Source: JAXGQE01 sp040766585
GTDB lineage: Bacteria > Bacillota > SLNR01
NCBI GenBank assembly: GCA_040766585.1
Contig: JAXGQE010000012.1
Span: 26,793 to 90,792, forward strand
DNA length: 64,000 nucleotides
Direction: 5' to 3'
The notes beneath the pieces are model-generated. The model searched no databases. It saw only the letters and a list, made by a program, of their open reading frames with translations, and was not told the DNA's origin. Positions 1 to 8,837 of the stretch are shown here, piece after piece. The first letter of the stretch is position 1. Each line of letters starts with the position of its first letter. The translations under genes and the position numbers were made by a program.

Positions 1-173
1 TTTTGTGGAGCAATCCGCCCTGTTTGAACCGTATCGGCTAAATCCATCTCTGTCAGGGCAGTCAACTCTTCCATTGCCTGATTCAGGCTTTGCAGATAAG
101 TTTCCTCTTCTCCGCTGATCTCAATCCGGGCTGCTATGGCGATCCGCCGGAGATCCTCTTGGTCTATGTGCAC
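1..173 (-). CDS. gatC: Asp/Glu-tRNA amidotransferase subunit C, 5' part
   Basis: The first 57 codons of a minus-strand gene that runs off the left edge. The product stabilises GatA in the GatCAB complex, which converts Glu-tRNA(Gln) or Asp-tRNA(Asn) to the amidated form. The reading shows the family pattern: I-D-x-E-D-L-R-R-I-A near the N terminus, A-R-I-E-I-S-G-E-E-E, then an acidic E-M-D-L-A-D-T-V stretch. The start is GTG at 173, preceded by AGGAGGAAACACA with good spacing. About 40 codons should lie outside the window, probably followed by gatA and gatB. It is divergent from the ATPase gene at 310. Confidence 0.85.
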   Translation of the reverse strand, partial: MHIDQEDLRRIAIAARIEISGEEETYLQSLNQAMEELTALTEMDLADTVQTGRIAPQ

Positions 174-309
174 TGTGTTTCCTCCTTCATTCCGGCACAT
201 GAGTAATGAGCCGGCTCTGGAATTGACAAGCGTTTCTTACTCTTCTTCATCGACTGGCAATTTCCTTTCTTTTTCCATGTCCGGATTGAAAGAGGAAATA
301 GGAGGGAGA

Positions 310-2799
310 ATGAGAATCATACTGTATCGGTTCGAATCAGGAAAGGTGGGATCCCAATTGGAACATTTTGAAAAAATGGGAGTATTGTATCTCGGCCGTC
401 CGGTGGACATTCAAGATCGACGCCCCCTGGAAGGGTATCTCCTCTACGATTCCCGCGATCTGGTGACCCACGGCATGTGTGTAGGAATGACCGGCAGCGG
501 GAAAACAGGCCTCTGCATCGGCCTTCTGGAAGAAGCCGCCATGGATCGCATCCCGGCCATCATTATTGACCCCAAGGGGGACATGACCAATCTTCTTCTA
601 ACTTTTCCGGATCTTTCCCCGGATGATTTTCGGCCCTGGATCAACGAAGACGATGCCCGCAGAAAATCTCTGACCAACGATGAATATGCTGCCCAGCAGG
701 CCGAACTGTGGAAAAAGGGCCTGGCCTCCTGGGGCCAGGATGGGGAACGAATCCGCCAGCTGCGTAGCGCTGCCCATTTTAAGATCTATACACCGGGGAG
801 CTCTGCCGGTACCCAGGTATCCATTCTGAAATCATTTGCCGCTCCGCCGGAAGTGATCCGCAGCGATTCGGAAATTTTCCAGGAACAGGTCAGCAGTGCG
901 GCCACCAGCCTTCTGGCATTAATGGGAATTGCCGCGGATCCCATGCAGTCCCGGGAGCACATCCTGCTGGCCACGCTATTTAACCATTACTGGCTGCAGG
1001 GAACCGATGTGGATTTGCCGCTGCTGATCCAAAGCATACAAGCCCCACCGGTTTCACAGATCGGTGTTATGAGTATTGAATCGTTCTATCCTTCTCAGGA
1101 GCGCTTTTCGCTGGCACTGAAATTAAACAATCTCCTGGCTTCCCCCAGTTTCAGCACATGGATCGAGGGTGTTCCTCTGGACATCGACCAAATCCTGTAT
1201 TCACCGGATGGAAAACCGCAGCACGCCATCTTTTCCATCAATCATTTGAGCGATGCTGAAAGAATGTTTTTTGTTACCCTTCTACTGAACCGTGTCTTAA
1301 ACTGGGTACGGATGCAGAGCGGTACCAGCAGTCTCCGGGCTATTTTGTATATGGATGAAATCTTCGGGTTCTTCCCGCCTGTGGCCAATCCGCCCTCCAA
1401 ACTCCCGCTTCTGACCCTTCTGAAGCAGGCTCGGGCTTATGGCCTGGGCATCATGCTGACCACCCAGAATCCGGTGGATTTAGACTATAAGGGGTTATCC
1501 AACATCGGTACCTGGTTTATCGGAAGACTTCAGACCGAACGGGACAAAATGAAGGTCATGGAAGGATTGGAGAGTGCTTCCGAGGCTCAGAGCAAATCCT
1601 TTTCACGCAGTGATATGGATCGCATTTTGGGTTCTCTGGGCAATCGGGTCTTTTTGATGAACAATGTGCACGATTCGGAACCGGTGCTGTTTGAAACCCG
1701 CTGGTGTATGTCTTATCTGAGGGGGCCCATGACCCGGGACCAGATTCGCAAACTAAGCGCTGCTGGTGACGCCCTCCACAATCCGTCCATACTAGCTCCT
1801 GCCCCGAAAGAAGTACTACCGGCTTCCGCCCTGGAACGGGCCCTGCCGCCGGTACTCCCTCCGGGAGTCCATCAATATTTTGTCCCGGTGGAAGACCGCC
1901 GGGCAGATAACAATCTGGTCTACCATCCGGTCCTGCTGGGTCAGGGCGATATCGAGTTTTCGGACCGTAAATACAAGATTCATCATGAACGCCGGGTAAC
2001 GGCCTACATTGATTTCCCTGCCGGCCACGAACCCACCGACTGGGACCGCCGGAGAGGCCTGTCCATGACAGAGGATCACTTTCTCAGCAGCCCGGAAGCC
2101 AATGCTGTGTTTGAGGATCTTCCGGAAGCAGCTGGAGCCGCAAAAAACTACAAAAGCTGGGCTGACGACCTGTCCGACTGGCTGTATCGAAATTCAACGC
2201 TGCCGCTGACCTACTGCCCTGCCCTGGATCTGCTGTCTGAACCGGAAGAAGACCAGCGGGATTTCCGCATTCGTCTGCAGCAGGCTTCCCGGGAGAAACG
2301 GGACGAAGAAATCGGCAAATTGCGTGCTCGTTATGAATCCAGGATCCGATCCCTGGAGGAACGGATCCGCAAAGCAGAACAGCAGGTTGAGCGGGAAGCG
2401 GGCAAGGCCAAACAGCAGCAAACCCAGACAGCCATCGCCCTGGGATCCACGCTCCTTTCATCCCTGTTCGGGAGAAAAGCTGTTACCTCCACTTCACTGA
2501 GCCGGATGGCGACCACAGCCCGCAGCGCCAGCCGCATTGGCAATGCCAAAGACAGTCTCCGAAGAAGCCAGGAGAATGTTGAAAATCTGATGGCCCAGCT
2601 GGAAGAACTGGAAAGCGAATTCCGGACTGAATCCGATCAGATCGCCGACGCACTGGACCCGCAGACAGTGAGCTGTGAAACCTATGAAGTGAAACCCACC
2701 CGCAAAGGAATCCATGTGCGAAGCACTGCATTGGTTTGGCTTCCCTACCGGAAGACAGATGCAGGGTCCATGGAAGCCGCCTGGGAGTCCCGCCGGTGA
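310..2799 (+). CDS. HerA-like P-loop ATPase with C-terminal coiled coil
   Basis: 829-residue ATPase of the HerA/FtsK-like group (DUF87/DUF853 type); such proteins are hexameric DNA pumps or partners of nucleases. Walker A is G-M-T-G-S-G-K-T-G at about residue 57, with D-P-K-G-D-M-T-N following; Walker B is L-Y-M-D-E-I-F-G-F near residue 347, and T-T-Q-N-P-V-D follows as a sensor-like motif. A charged coiled coil (about 655-705) rich in E, K, R and Q precedes a short A/S-rich stretch. The ATG at 310 has AGGAGGG close upstream; TTG at 358 (AAGGTGG, 8-nt spacing) is an alternative start. There is no nuclease partner next to it, so its role is open. Confidence 0.8.
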   Translation: MRIILYRFESGKVGSQLEHFEKMGVLYLGRPVDIQDRRPLEGYLLYDSRDLVTHGMCVGMTGSGKTGLCIGLLEEAAMDRIPAIIIDPKGDMTNLLLTFPDLSPDDFRPWINEDDARRKSLTNDEYAAQQAELWKKGLASWGQDGERIRQLRSAAHFKIYTPGSSAGTQVSILKSFAAPPEVIRSDSEIFQEQVSSAATSLLALMGIAADPMQSREHILLATLFNHYWLQGTDVDLPLLIQSIQAPPVSQIGVMSIESFYPSQERFSLALKLNNLLASPSFSTWIEGVPLDIDQILYSPDGKPQHAIFSINHLSDAERMFFVTLLLNRVLNWVRMQSGTSSLRAILYMDEIFGFFPPVANPPSKLPLLTLLKQARAYGLGIMLTTQNPVDLDYKGLSNIGTWFIGRLQTERDKMKVMEGLESASEAQSKSFSRSDMDRILGSLGNRVFLMNNVHDSEPVLFETRWCMSYLRGPMTRDQIRKLSAAGDALHNPSILAPAPKEVLPASALERALPPVLPPGVHQYFVPVEDRRADNNLVYHPVLLGQGDIEFSDRKYKIHHERRVTAYIDFPAGHEPTDWDRRRGLSMTEDHFLSSPEANAVFEDLPEAAGAAKNYKSWADDLSDWLYRNSTLPLTYCPALDLLSEPEEDQRDFRIRLQQASREKRDEEIGKLRARYESRIRSLEERIRKAEQQVEREAGKAKQQQTQTAIALGSTLLSSLFGRKAVTSTSLSRMATTARSASRIGNAKDSLRRSQENVENLMAQLEELESEFRTESDQIADALDPQTVSCETYEVKPTRKGIHVRSTALVWLPYRKTDAGSMEAAWESRR

Positions 2800-3010
2800 C
2801 ACGGTATAGCATGTAGCAATCGCTTCGCTGGAATGACAGAAACGAGCTCCGCTGTACATGGAGGACCATGAAACAGTTGCAGCTTATCCGCTACCGCAAA
2901 CCGGCTGTCAGAAATCCATCTGAAAAATCAGCCGGAGACCGGATATCCTGCATCCATAGAAACAGAACATACCGCCATCTCTTTTTCTCGAATGTTCTGA
3001 GTGTAAAACA

Positions 3011-3043
3011 AAGCACCTTTCTATTGTATATAGAAAGGTGCTT
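3011..3043 (-). terminator. Hairpin terminator after the lipoprotein gene
   Basis: A perfect 13-bp stem (3011-3023 with 3031-3043, AAGCACCTTTCTA) with a 7-nt loop. On the minus strand it is followed by TGTTTTAC, and it lies 25 bases past the stop at 3068. It may also stop readthrough from the ATPase gene on the other strand. Confidence 0.75.
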
Positions 3044-3067
3044 GAGTATATTTCGGACATATTTTCT

Positions 3068-3835
3068 TTACGGCAAATCCTTGTCTGCCAGAAGCTGCAG
3101 GAACTGAATGTTGGGATAGGGGTCGTAGCGAACACTCAGCTCATATCCATCTTCTTCCCAGGAAAAAACAATGGTGTTTCCACTGGTAGTCTCCTTGAAA
3201 GCACTCTTCGAGCTGTAATTGTCCCGGTAAAATGCCAGGATGTCATCGGCTTCCTCCCGGGTTTCATAGATCGTGGCGTACCGGGATTCATTGTATAGAT
3301 AGCTTTCCCGGTAAGTATACTCCTGGAGTTTGTAAAAACCGAATACCTCAATGAGATCCTCAGAATAGTTTTCAAAATATGGGTTTTCATCCACATATTC
3401 GTCCACCAGCATACCGACACTCAGATTGACCGGTGTTCCCAGGGCATTGTCCCGTGCCTGATCGGATATGCTGACATTCACCTTCCGCCCCTGGATCCAG
3501 CCAGAAAACGAATACTCGTCGTAATACATGTCTTCATCCAGCTCATCCATAAGCTCCAGATAGTATTCCGATAGCTCATCCATGTCGGCTTCGGATTCAA
3601 AGGAGATGCTGTAGAGGTCTTTCCCAATTACATAATTCAGATCATCCCGTACCGAAAAACTGCAGCTGTCAATAAACACTGGTTTCAGCAAAGGAACTTC
3701 ATCATCCGGATATCCGGAAAGATAAACCAGATCTTCGCTGGGATCCTCTACTTCGTTTTCGGTGCCTCCGCTCTGGCATCCGCAAAGCAGAGCCAGGCAA
3801 ACCATGATGATTCCGATTTTCTGCCACGATTTCAA
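3068..3835 (-). CDS. Predicted lipoprotein, function unknown
   Basis: 255-residue exported lipoprotein. The best start is TTG at 3835 with GGAGG nine bases upstream; it gives a short basic head, a hydrophobic core and the lipobox L-C-G-C (Cys about 20). The mature part is strongly acidic and Tyr-rich (SEADMDELSEYY, YYDEYSFSG), with alternating strand-like stretches in the second half (YELSVRYDPYPNIQFLQLL). No family was recognised. It is followed by a strong terminator and separated from mutY by 200 bases, so it is probably its own transcript. Confidence 0.7.
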   Translation of the reverse strand: MKSWQKIGIIMVCLALLCGCQSGGTENEVEDPSEDLVYLSGYPDDEVPLLKPVFIDSCSFSVRDDLNYVIGKDLYSISFESEADMDELSEYYLELMDELDEDMYYDEYSFSGWIQGRKVNVSISDQARDNALGTPVNLSVGMLVDEYVDENPYFENYSEDLIEVFGFYKLQEYTYRESYLYNESRYATIYETREEADDILAFYRDNYSSKSAFKETTSGNTIVFSWEEDGYELSVRYDPYPNIQFLQLLADKDLP

Positions 3836-4038
3836 AACTGCATCGCCTCCCTCAATGTCTTCTTTCTGCCCAGTGCTTTCCACAGCTATTCTTTTCTGCG
3901 GTGCGGGCAAACAGAATCTGTTTTCTCCCTGTACATACAAAAACCCTTCTGCTGAATCCAGAAGAGTTCTCAATCTTTGAATTTTCCCCATATTGTAAGA
4001 GTCGTTTGGGGTCATCACAAAAAAGGACTTGCCAGATT

Positions 4039-5136
4039 CTACAGTCTGCTTTGGCGCAGCCATTCACTCTGGGCCCGAAAAGCAGCCGGTACAGCCAGAT
4101 CATCCAGACCCGCTGCCGGAACCCATACATAATCACCGGGAAGTGCTTTGGCCGTCGTCAACCCGGCGTAGCTCTCCATAGTCCAGATCCGGTGTGAGAA
4201 TACATGGCGGTGGGTCCCGATGGATTCGATCTCCCGGACGGCAAACCCGGTCTGCTCCAGGACTGACTGCAGTTCTTTTTTGGATAGCCTGCCGGGAAAT
4301 ATCACGAATTCCCACATTCCTTTCAGCAAACTCTCGGTTCTTTTTCTCATAGCAATTCGATTTTCCGGATCCGTAACTACCAGAACCGTAATTGGCTCGT
4401 CGGTTGGGCGTTTTCGCTGAGCACGAACCGGCCACTGGTCGGTTTTCTGAACTGCAAACGCAGCACAAAAAGACTGCACCGGGCACTGGCTGCAGCGAGG
4501 ATTGGCAGGGATGCACACCAGGGCACCCAGTTCCATCAATGCCTGGTTAAAATCACCCGGATGATCATCCGGCATGGTTTTCAAAACCCACTCGGTGGTC
4601 TGTCGTTTGAGCCCGCTGGATCCAACCATGTCCTGGAAACCGTTGATCCGGGCAGCTACTCGCTGCACATTGCCATCCACAGCTGCCGCCTGTTGATCAA
4701 ACGCAATACTGGCAATGGCGCCGGCCATGTAATCCCCGATACCGGGAAGGCTTCGGAGTACATCCAAAGATTCCGGTATTTCACCTTGATGCTGATCCCG
4801 GATTGCCTTTGCCGCTCGATGCATATTCTCAGCCCGCCGATAGTACCCCAGGCCGGCCCAGATAGACAGCACATCTTCCAGAGGGCTGTCTGCCAGCTTC
4901 TGAATCGAGGGAAACACCTGCAGGAATTGATGGTAATAGGGCAGCATGGTTTCGATTCGTGTCTGCTGAGCCATCACCTCGGATACCCAGATATGGTAGG
5001 GGTTTTTTGTCCTGCGCCAGGGCAAAGGCCGTTGATGGGCACCGAACCAGGCAAGCAGTGCGCGTCCTATCTCCGGTTCCTGAACAAGGTGATCTTTCTC
5101 TTCCGGACTAGCGGGACATGGTTTCGGCGCGGGCAT
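4039..5136 (-). CDS. mutY: A/G-specific adenine glycosylase MutY
   Basis: 365-residue DNA glycosylase that removes adenine mispaired with 8-oxoguanine. The catalytic Glu is E53 in S-E-V-M-A-Q-Q-T (usually M-L-Q-Q-T), the helix-hairpin-helix is L-P-G-I-G-D-Y-M-A-G-A-I (130-141), and the catalytic Asp is D154 in V-D-G-N-V. The iron-sulfur ligands are C208, C215, C218 and C224 with standard C-x6-C-x2-C-x5-C spacing. A MutT-like 8-oxoG recognition domain fills the last ~130 residues. The ATG at 5136 has AGAGAGGAAATAT upstream and overlaps the preceding permease gene by 29 bases, so translation may be coupled. Confidence 0.95.
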   Translation of the reverse strand: MPAPKPCPASPEEKDHLVQEPEIGRALLAWFGAHQRPLPWRRTKNPYHIWVSEVMAQQTRIETMLPYYHQFLQVFPSIQKLADSPLEDVLSIWAGLGYYRRAENMHRAAKAIRDQHQGEIPESLDVLRSLPGIGDYMAGAIASIAFDQQAAAVDGNVQRVAARINGFQDMVGSSGLKRQTTEWVLKTMPDDHPGDFNQALMELGALVCIPANPRCSQCPVQSFCAAFAVQKTDQWPVRAQRKRPTDEPITVLVVTDPENRIAMRKRTESLLKGMWEFVIFPGRLSKKELQSVLEQTGFAVREIESIGTHRHVFSHRIWTMESYAGLTTAKALPGDYVWVPAAGLDDLAVPAAFRAQSEWLRQSRL

Positions 5137-5647
5137 ATATTTCCTCTCTTTCTTTCTGACCGGCCAAAGTGGTCAGCAGGTAGGCTATGATGATAATTCC
5201 GGGAATATTCACCAACAGCCGGGTCAGGGCAAACCGGGTGCCCAACGAGGCCATTTCAAACAGAAACATGGGTATTTTCGTTGTGGACCAGGCTCCGATA
5301 AAGACCATGACATTGAAGAAACTGACCCCTTTTTTCATGAATACCGCCGCCACCGGAAATGCGCCGTACAAAGGGCCGGCTGTGGCAGAACCGATCACAA
5401 AGGAAAGCACGGTTCCCCGTATGCCGGAACCTTCTCCCATAAAACGGGTCACCGTTTCACGGGGCACCCATACATCCAGCAGCCCCAGGAGAATAAATAC
5501 AGGGGGAATGATCATGACCATTTCTTTTAAGGAACCGCCGGTAATCTGCAGAGCCTCCCTGCCGAAAGCAGGAGCGATAACCAGAGCGGCAGCCGTCACC
5601 ACAGCCATGACAATCAGATCGCGGTATCTTCGCATGCTCTTTTTCAT
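5108..5647 (-). CDS. Half-size ArsP/YraQ-type permease, distal
   Basis: 179-residue membrane protein with four or five hydrophobic segments. It carries the small-residue motif G-S-A-T-A-G-P-L-Y-G-A-F-P (about 86-98) seen in the ArsP_1/DUF318 permease family; W-S-T-T-K-I-P-M is the other conserved patch. It is about half the length of the full permease at 6195, so it probably pairs with the product of 5644-6129. ATG at 5647 overlaps the upstream stop (ATGA), indicating translational coupling. The substrate is unknown; arsenical or metal export is a family-based guess. Confidence 0.75.
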   Translation of the reverse strand: MKKSMRRYRDLIVMAVVTAAALVIAPAFGREALQITGGSLKEMVMIIPPVFILLGLLDVWVPRETVTRFMGEGSGIRGTVLSFVIGSATAGPLYGAFPVAAVFMKKGVSFFNVMVFIGAWSTTKIPMFLFEMASLGTRFALTRLLVNIPGIIIIAYLLTTLAGQKEREEIYARAETMSR

Positions 5648-6129
5648 GACCCGTTCACCACCCATCCCACAATTAGTGCAATGATAATGGAAAAAACAAA
5701 TGCCATGGCGTTCCTGAGATAGGAGAGTTTCTTTCCAAAGTATCGGGTTTCCACCGGCAGTGTCACTACTCCCACCATCATCAGTGATGAGATGAATGCG
5801 GCAATCTGCATATATCCAGCTCCGTTTTCCAGCAGCAGAGCCGCCGTCGGAAACGCGATGAATCCCGGGATTAGGGTAACCGCTCCCACCAGTGAAGAGA
5901 TGAGAATCCCGAAAGGACCGGATTCTGATCCGATAATTCGCGAAATAGTCTCCGGTTTCAATGCAGCCAGCATCAGGCCGACAAAGAGAATCACCGCCAA
6001 AAACTCCGGTAAGATATTTTCCACAGATCGCCATGCTTTCATCAAAGCCTGTTTCGTTTTTTTCCGATCTTTACCGTAGGACAGTGCCAGACCCAAACCG
6101 GCCACTGCATACAGCCACAGATTGCTCAT
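5644..6129 (-). CDS. Half-size ArsP/YraQ-type permease, proximal
   Basis: 161-residue membrane protein with four or five hydrophobic segments and the patch L-I-P-G-F-I-A-F-P-T-A-A-L-L-L (87-101), equivalent to the small-residue motif of the neighbouring half permease. ATG at 6129 has AGAGGGG seven bases upstream. The 4-base overlap with the next gene suggests equal synthesis of two halves forming one transporter. It lies 65 bases downstream of the full-length permease and is probably in the same operon. Confidence 0.75.
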   Translation of the reverse strand: MSNLWLYAVAGLGLALSYGKDRKKTKQALMKAWRSVENILPEFLAVILFVGLMLAALKPETISRIIGSESGPFGILISSLVGAVTLIPGFIAFPTAALLLENGAGYMQIAAFISSLMMVGVVTLPVETRYFGKKLSYLRNAMAFVFSIIIALIVGWVVNGS

Positions 6130-6194
6130 ACGGATACCCCTCTTCGCAGTAAGTTTTTCTCTCAGACCATTCGATTCCAGATTCAATATTTCCT

Positions 6195-7373
6195 TTACAA
6201 AAGCGCCCCGTACAGCAAACCGCTGAGGGTCGCCATGACAATGACCAGAATAATATAGGCGGCTGTTTTTCGAAACCCCAGTACGCTGTGGATGACCAGC
6301 ATGCTGGGCAGACTCAAAGCCGGGCCGGCCAGCAGCAACGCCAGGGCCGGACCGCTGCCCATTCCAGCACCCATCAACCCCTGAAGTATGGGTATTTCGG
6401 TCAGGGTGGCAAAATACATGAATGCCCCTACCACGGAAGCAGTGAGATTCGCCTGAATGGAGTTTCCTCCCACAAACTGTTCCACATAGGCGGATGGGAT
6501 GATGCCGGCGTCCAACCCCGGCCGCCCCATAAGAAAGCCTGCAGCCAGTACTCCCACCAGCAAAAGAGGCAGAATCTGCTGAGCAAAAACCCATGTAGAC
6601 TCCATCCATGCTGGAATTTCTTCTTTTTTAAACCACCGCTTCAGCAGGACACCCATCGCAAGAAGCAGTACAATGGTGATGGTCCATTTCCTTTGAAAAA
6701 TCTCATTGAAAAATCCCACCGCAACCGGCGGTCGGGCCCAGGCTGCAAAAATCAGGACCAATACCAAAACCCCTAAGAAAATCCCGTTTTGTGCCAGAGT
6801 CCTCTCAGAGGGGGTATCCTCTGCCACCTTCACACGATTCAACCGCTGTTCCTCTTCCTTTCGAAACAGCCATGACATAATCAATCCAATCACAATGGCA
6901 AACAAAACAGCTCCCACTGCCCGGGCAACACCGATTTGCCAACCCAGCACCCGGGCTGTCATGATGATGGCCAATACATTGATTGCGGGGCCAGCGTACA
7001 GAAAAGCGACAGCCGGTCCGATTCCGGCTCCACGCATATACAAACCGGCAAATAGCGGCAGTACCGTGCATGAACAAACCGCTAAAACGGCTCCCGAAAC
7101 CGATGCCACCGAATAGGAAACCCAGCGCCGGGCTGCCGCTCCGAAATATCGGATAACTGCATTCTGGGAGATGAAGTTGGATATGGCACCGGCAATAAAA
7201 AGAGCTGGAATCAGACAGGTCAGCACATGCAGTCGGGCATAATCCTGAACCATGTACAACGACTCCAATACCGCCCCGCTAAATCGCGGGTTGCTTAGAG
7301 GCATATAATACAAAAAAGAAAATACAGCTACCATTGTCACCAATTTCTGCCACGGCTTCAAAGCAATCCACAC
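6195..7373 (-). CDS. Permease of the ArsP/DUF318 (YraQ) family
   Basis: 392-residue inner-membrane permease with about ten hydrophobic segments in two repeats. The hallmark is V-C-S-C-T-V-L-P-L-F-A-G-L (about 97-109), where paired cysteines are typical of methylarsenite/metalloid exporters; a second small-residue motif, F-A-T-L-T-E-I-P, lies near residue 325. A cytoplasmic basic/acidic loop (RKEEEQRLNRVKVAEDTPSE) divides the halves. It heads the permease operon, with its own promoter at 7405-7432. The nearby arsR gene and thiol protein support a thiol-reactive metalloid substrate, which is inference. Confidence 0.85.
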   Translation of the reverse strand: MWIALKPWQKLVTMVAVFSFLYYMPLSNPRFSGAVLESLYMVQDYARLHVLTCLIPALFIAGAISNFISQNAVIRYFGAAARRWVSYSVASVSGAVLAVCSCTVLPLFAGLYMRGAGIGPAVAFLYAGPAINVLAIIMTARVLGWQIGVARAVGAVLFAIVIGLIMSWLFRKEEEQRLNRVKVAEDTPSERTLAQNGIFLGVLVLVLIFAAWARPPVAVGFFNEIFQRKWTITIVLLLAMGVLLKRWFKKEEIPAWMESTWVFAQQILPLLLVGVLAAGFLMGRPGLDAGIIPSAYVEQFVGGNSIQANLTASVVGAFMYFATLTEIPILQGLMGAGMGSGPALALLLAGPALSLPSMLVIHSVLGFRKTAAYIILVIVMATLSGLLYGALL

Positions 7374-7404
7374 CTTTTCATCATTATTTTAGTATTTTCT
7401 TATA

Positions 7405-7432
7405 TTATTATATATCATCCTGCTTTTGTCAA
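7405..7432 (-). promoter_or_regulatory. Sigma-A promoter of the permease operon
   Basis: On the minus strand a perfect -35 TTGACA (7427-7432) and a -10 TAATAA (7405-7410) are separated by 16 bases, 32 bases upstream of the start at 7373. The AT-rich -10 region resembles the arsR promoter region (runs of TATAAT/ATTATA), so the same regulator may act here. Confidence 0.6.
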
Positions 7433-7434
7433 TG

Positions 7435-7458
7435 AAAAAACCTTCTTTTTTCAGAAGG
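7435..7458 (-). terminator. Terminator of the arsR operon
   Basis: Minus-strand hairpin CCTTCT-GAAAAA-AGAAGG followed by TTTTTT, 57 bases beyond the phosphoesterase stop. It closes the arsR operon before the permease promoter. Confidence 0.75.
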
Positions 7459-7514
7459 CTCGGTCCCACAACGATTAAGCCCTGTTGGGATCCAGTCTCG
7501 GTCAAGCCCTTGTC

Positions 7515-8228
7515 CTATTTCGGGGTCTTGGCAGTCCCCTGAAGAAGCATGACCGCCAGTTCATTGGGAAGCTCGCTGCGGGTTATTTTCTCTGCCGTTT
7601 TTTCCACTTCATACGAAACATAATGGAAGTCAACCTTCAGTTCATCCCACTCTGCCGACACCATAGCGAAAACCGACTGGGCGTTTCCATGCTTCGGTTT
7701 TCCCACACTTCCGGCATTGGTGATGTGTTTCCCCTGAACCCTTCGATGAAAGGGAAGGTGGGTGTGCCCGCAGATCAAAATGTCTTCCGACAGGGCTTCT
7801 GCGATTTCCTCCAACCGGGGAGTATCTTCATAAAGATATTCATTGTTCCGGTCCGGGCTGCCGTGTACCATGTGTATCCGATAGTTTCCCAGCCGGATGT
7901 CCAGTCGTTCCGGTAGTTTTCTTAGCCGGTCTTTGTTCTGAGAAGTGACCGTCTTCTGGGTCCAGGCCAGGGATGCACTGCCAATGTCCATGGCTCTTTC
8001 ATCCGCATAATCGCAGCCGCAGGCCATGCGATCGTACCCTGTTCCTTCGTCGTAATTTCCCTGAACGCTGGGAATGCCCCGCTGTGTCAGCCTTTCGATA
8101 ACTTCATTGGGATTGGGACCGTACCCAACCAGATCCCCCAGGCAGTATACGGTCTGTATACCCAGGGCATCGATGGAAGACAGTACAGCATCCAACGCTT
8201 CGATATTTCCATGGATATCTGCTATCAA
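7515..8228 (-). CDS. Metallophosphoesterase (YfcE/MJ0936-like)
   Basis: Calcineurin-like metal-dependent phosphoesterase, 237 residues from the TTG at 8228. Motifs: A-D-I-H-G-N, G-D-L-V-G-Y-G-P, G-N-Y-D, H-G-S-P and I-C-G-H-T-H-L-P, giving the full set of two-metal ligands. The usual N terminus of the family is M-K-x-A-x-I-S-D-I-H; here R-V-Q-I-A-L-I-A-D-I-H is encoded upstream in frame, so the true start may be an ATC codon at 8246 that sits just behind GGGGGA. It is the third gene of the arsR operon, 12-30 bases after the thiol protein. The substrate is unknown. Confidence 0.85.
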   Translation of the reverse strand: MIADIHGNIEALDAVLSSIDALGIQTVYCLGDLVGYGPNPNEVIERLTQRGIPSVQGNYDEGTGYDRMACGCDYADERAMDIGSASLAWTQKTVTSQNKDRLRKLPERLDIRLGNYRIHMVHGSPDRNNEYLYEDTPRLEEIAEALSEDILICGHTHLPFHRRVQGKHITNAGSVGKPKHGNAQSVFAMVSAEWDELKVDFHYVSYEVEKTAEKITRSELPNELAVMLLQGTAKTPK

Positions 8229-8258
8229 CGCGATTTGAACCCTGATTCTTCCCCCTAT

Positions 8259-8492
8259 TTACGATGTCAGCAGTTTCTTGATCTCATCCTTGGACGCCAG
8301 CTTCCCGGAAAGAACCACTTTCCCGTTGATAACCAAACCCGGTGTCATCAGGATATCGTAGGAAAGAATGGCCTGCAGATCCGTTACTTTCTCAATTTGG
8401 GCGGACAGTTTCAATTCATCAACCGCCTGCCGGGTATTTCTTTCCAGCGCCTGGCATTTGGCACATCCTGTACCCAGAATTTTAATTTCCAT
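8259..8492 (-). CDS. Small redox-active disulfide protein (thioredoxin fold)
   Basis: 77-residue protein of the TM0996-like family. The active site is G-T-G-C-A-K-C (Cys10 and Cys13), and the cis-Pro motif is M-T-P-G-L-V-I-N-G (49-57). Such proteins are often encoded with ArsP-type permeases and ArsR regulators and may move thiols or metalloids to the transporter. ATG at 8492 has AGGGGG seven bases upstream. It lies 13 bases after arsR. Confidence 0.9.
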   Translation of the reverse strand: MEIKILGTGCAKCQALERNTRQAVDELKLSAQIEKVTDLQAILSYDILMTPGLVINGKVVLSGKLASKDEIKKLLTS

Positions 8493-8505
8493 GGTGAATC
8501 CCCCT

Positions 8506-8808
8506 TCAGTCATTGGTTTGAAGCTCTTTGAGACAGCATGCGGTAACTCGCTCAATGCTGCCCAAAAGTGCTGAAATCTCCGGGCAGGTCAGCTGGTAGA
8601 AGATTTTCAGCCCATCTTTTTCAGATCGAACCAGACCGGCTTCTTTCAGGATTCTCAAATGCTGGGACAAATTGCTTTGACTGAAACCCACATCGTCGTT
8701 GAGCTCACAGACACAGCGAGGTCCGTCCGTCAGGTATTGAACAATTGTATAACGGACAGGATGCCCCAATGCTTTGCAGATCTTTACAGACCAGGAATCC
8801 ATTTTCAC
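8506..8808 (-). CDS. ArsR-family repressor
   Basis: 100-residue winged-helix regulator. L-G-H-P-V-R-Y-T-I-V precedes the HTH, where C-V-C-E-L-N-D-D-V-G-F-S-Q-S-N-L-S-Q-H-L contains an ELCVC-like Cys pair that could bind arsenic or a metal. A second Cys pair (ACC) lies near the C terminus. The GTG at 8808 has GGGAGG with 7-base spacing; ATG at 8802 is the alternative. It is the first gene of the operon and probably represses itself through the palindrome at 8838-8855. Confidence 0.9.
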   Translation of the reverse strand: MKMDSWSVKICKALGHPVRYTIVQYLTDGPRCVCELNDDVGFSQSNLSQHLRILKEAGLVRSEKDGLKIFYQLTCPEISALLGSIERVTACCLKELQTND

Positions 8809-8837
8809 TCCATCGCCTCCCGGGAACTGCTTATTTA

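Noticed and set aside
136..309. Upstream extension of the HerA-like frame
   Set aside because: It overlaps the gatC start on the other strand, is Ser-rich and lacks conservation; the ribosome sites favour 310 or 358.
3836..4063. Upstream extension of the lipoprotein frame
   Set aside because: It overlaps the mutY end and would bury the signal peptide in the middle of the protein.
5648..6609. Long open frame in another phase over the permease genes
   Set aside because: It reads through two real genes out of frame and has no membrane-protein character there.
8231..8246. GGGTTCAAATC resembling a tRNA T-arm on the minus strand
   Set aside because: No acceptor or anticodon stem can be formed; it is the coding start of the phosphoesterase.
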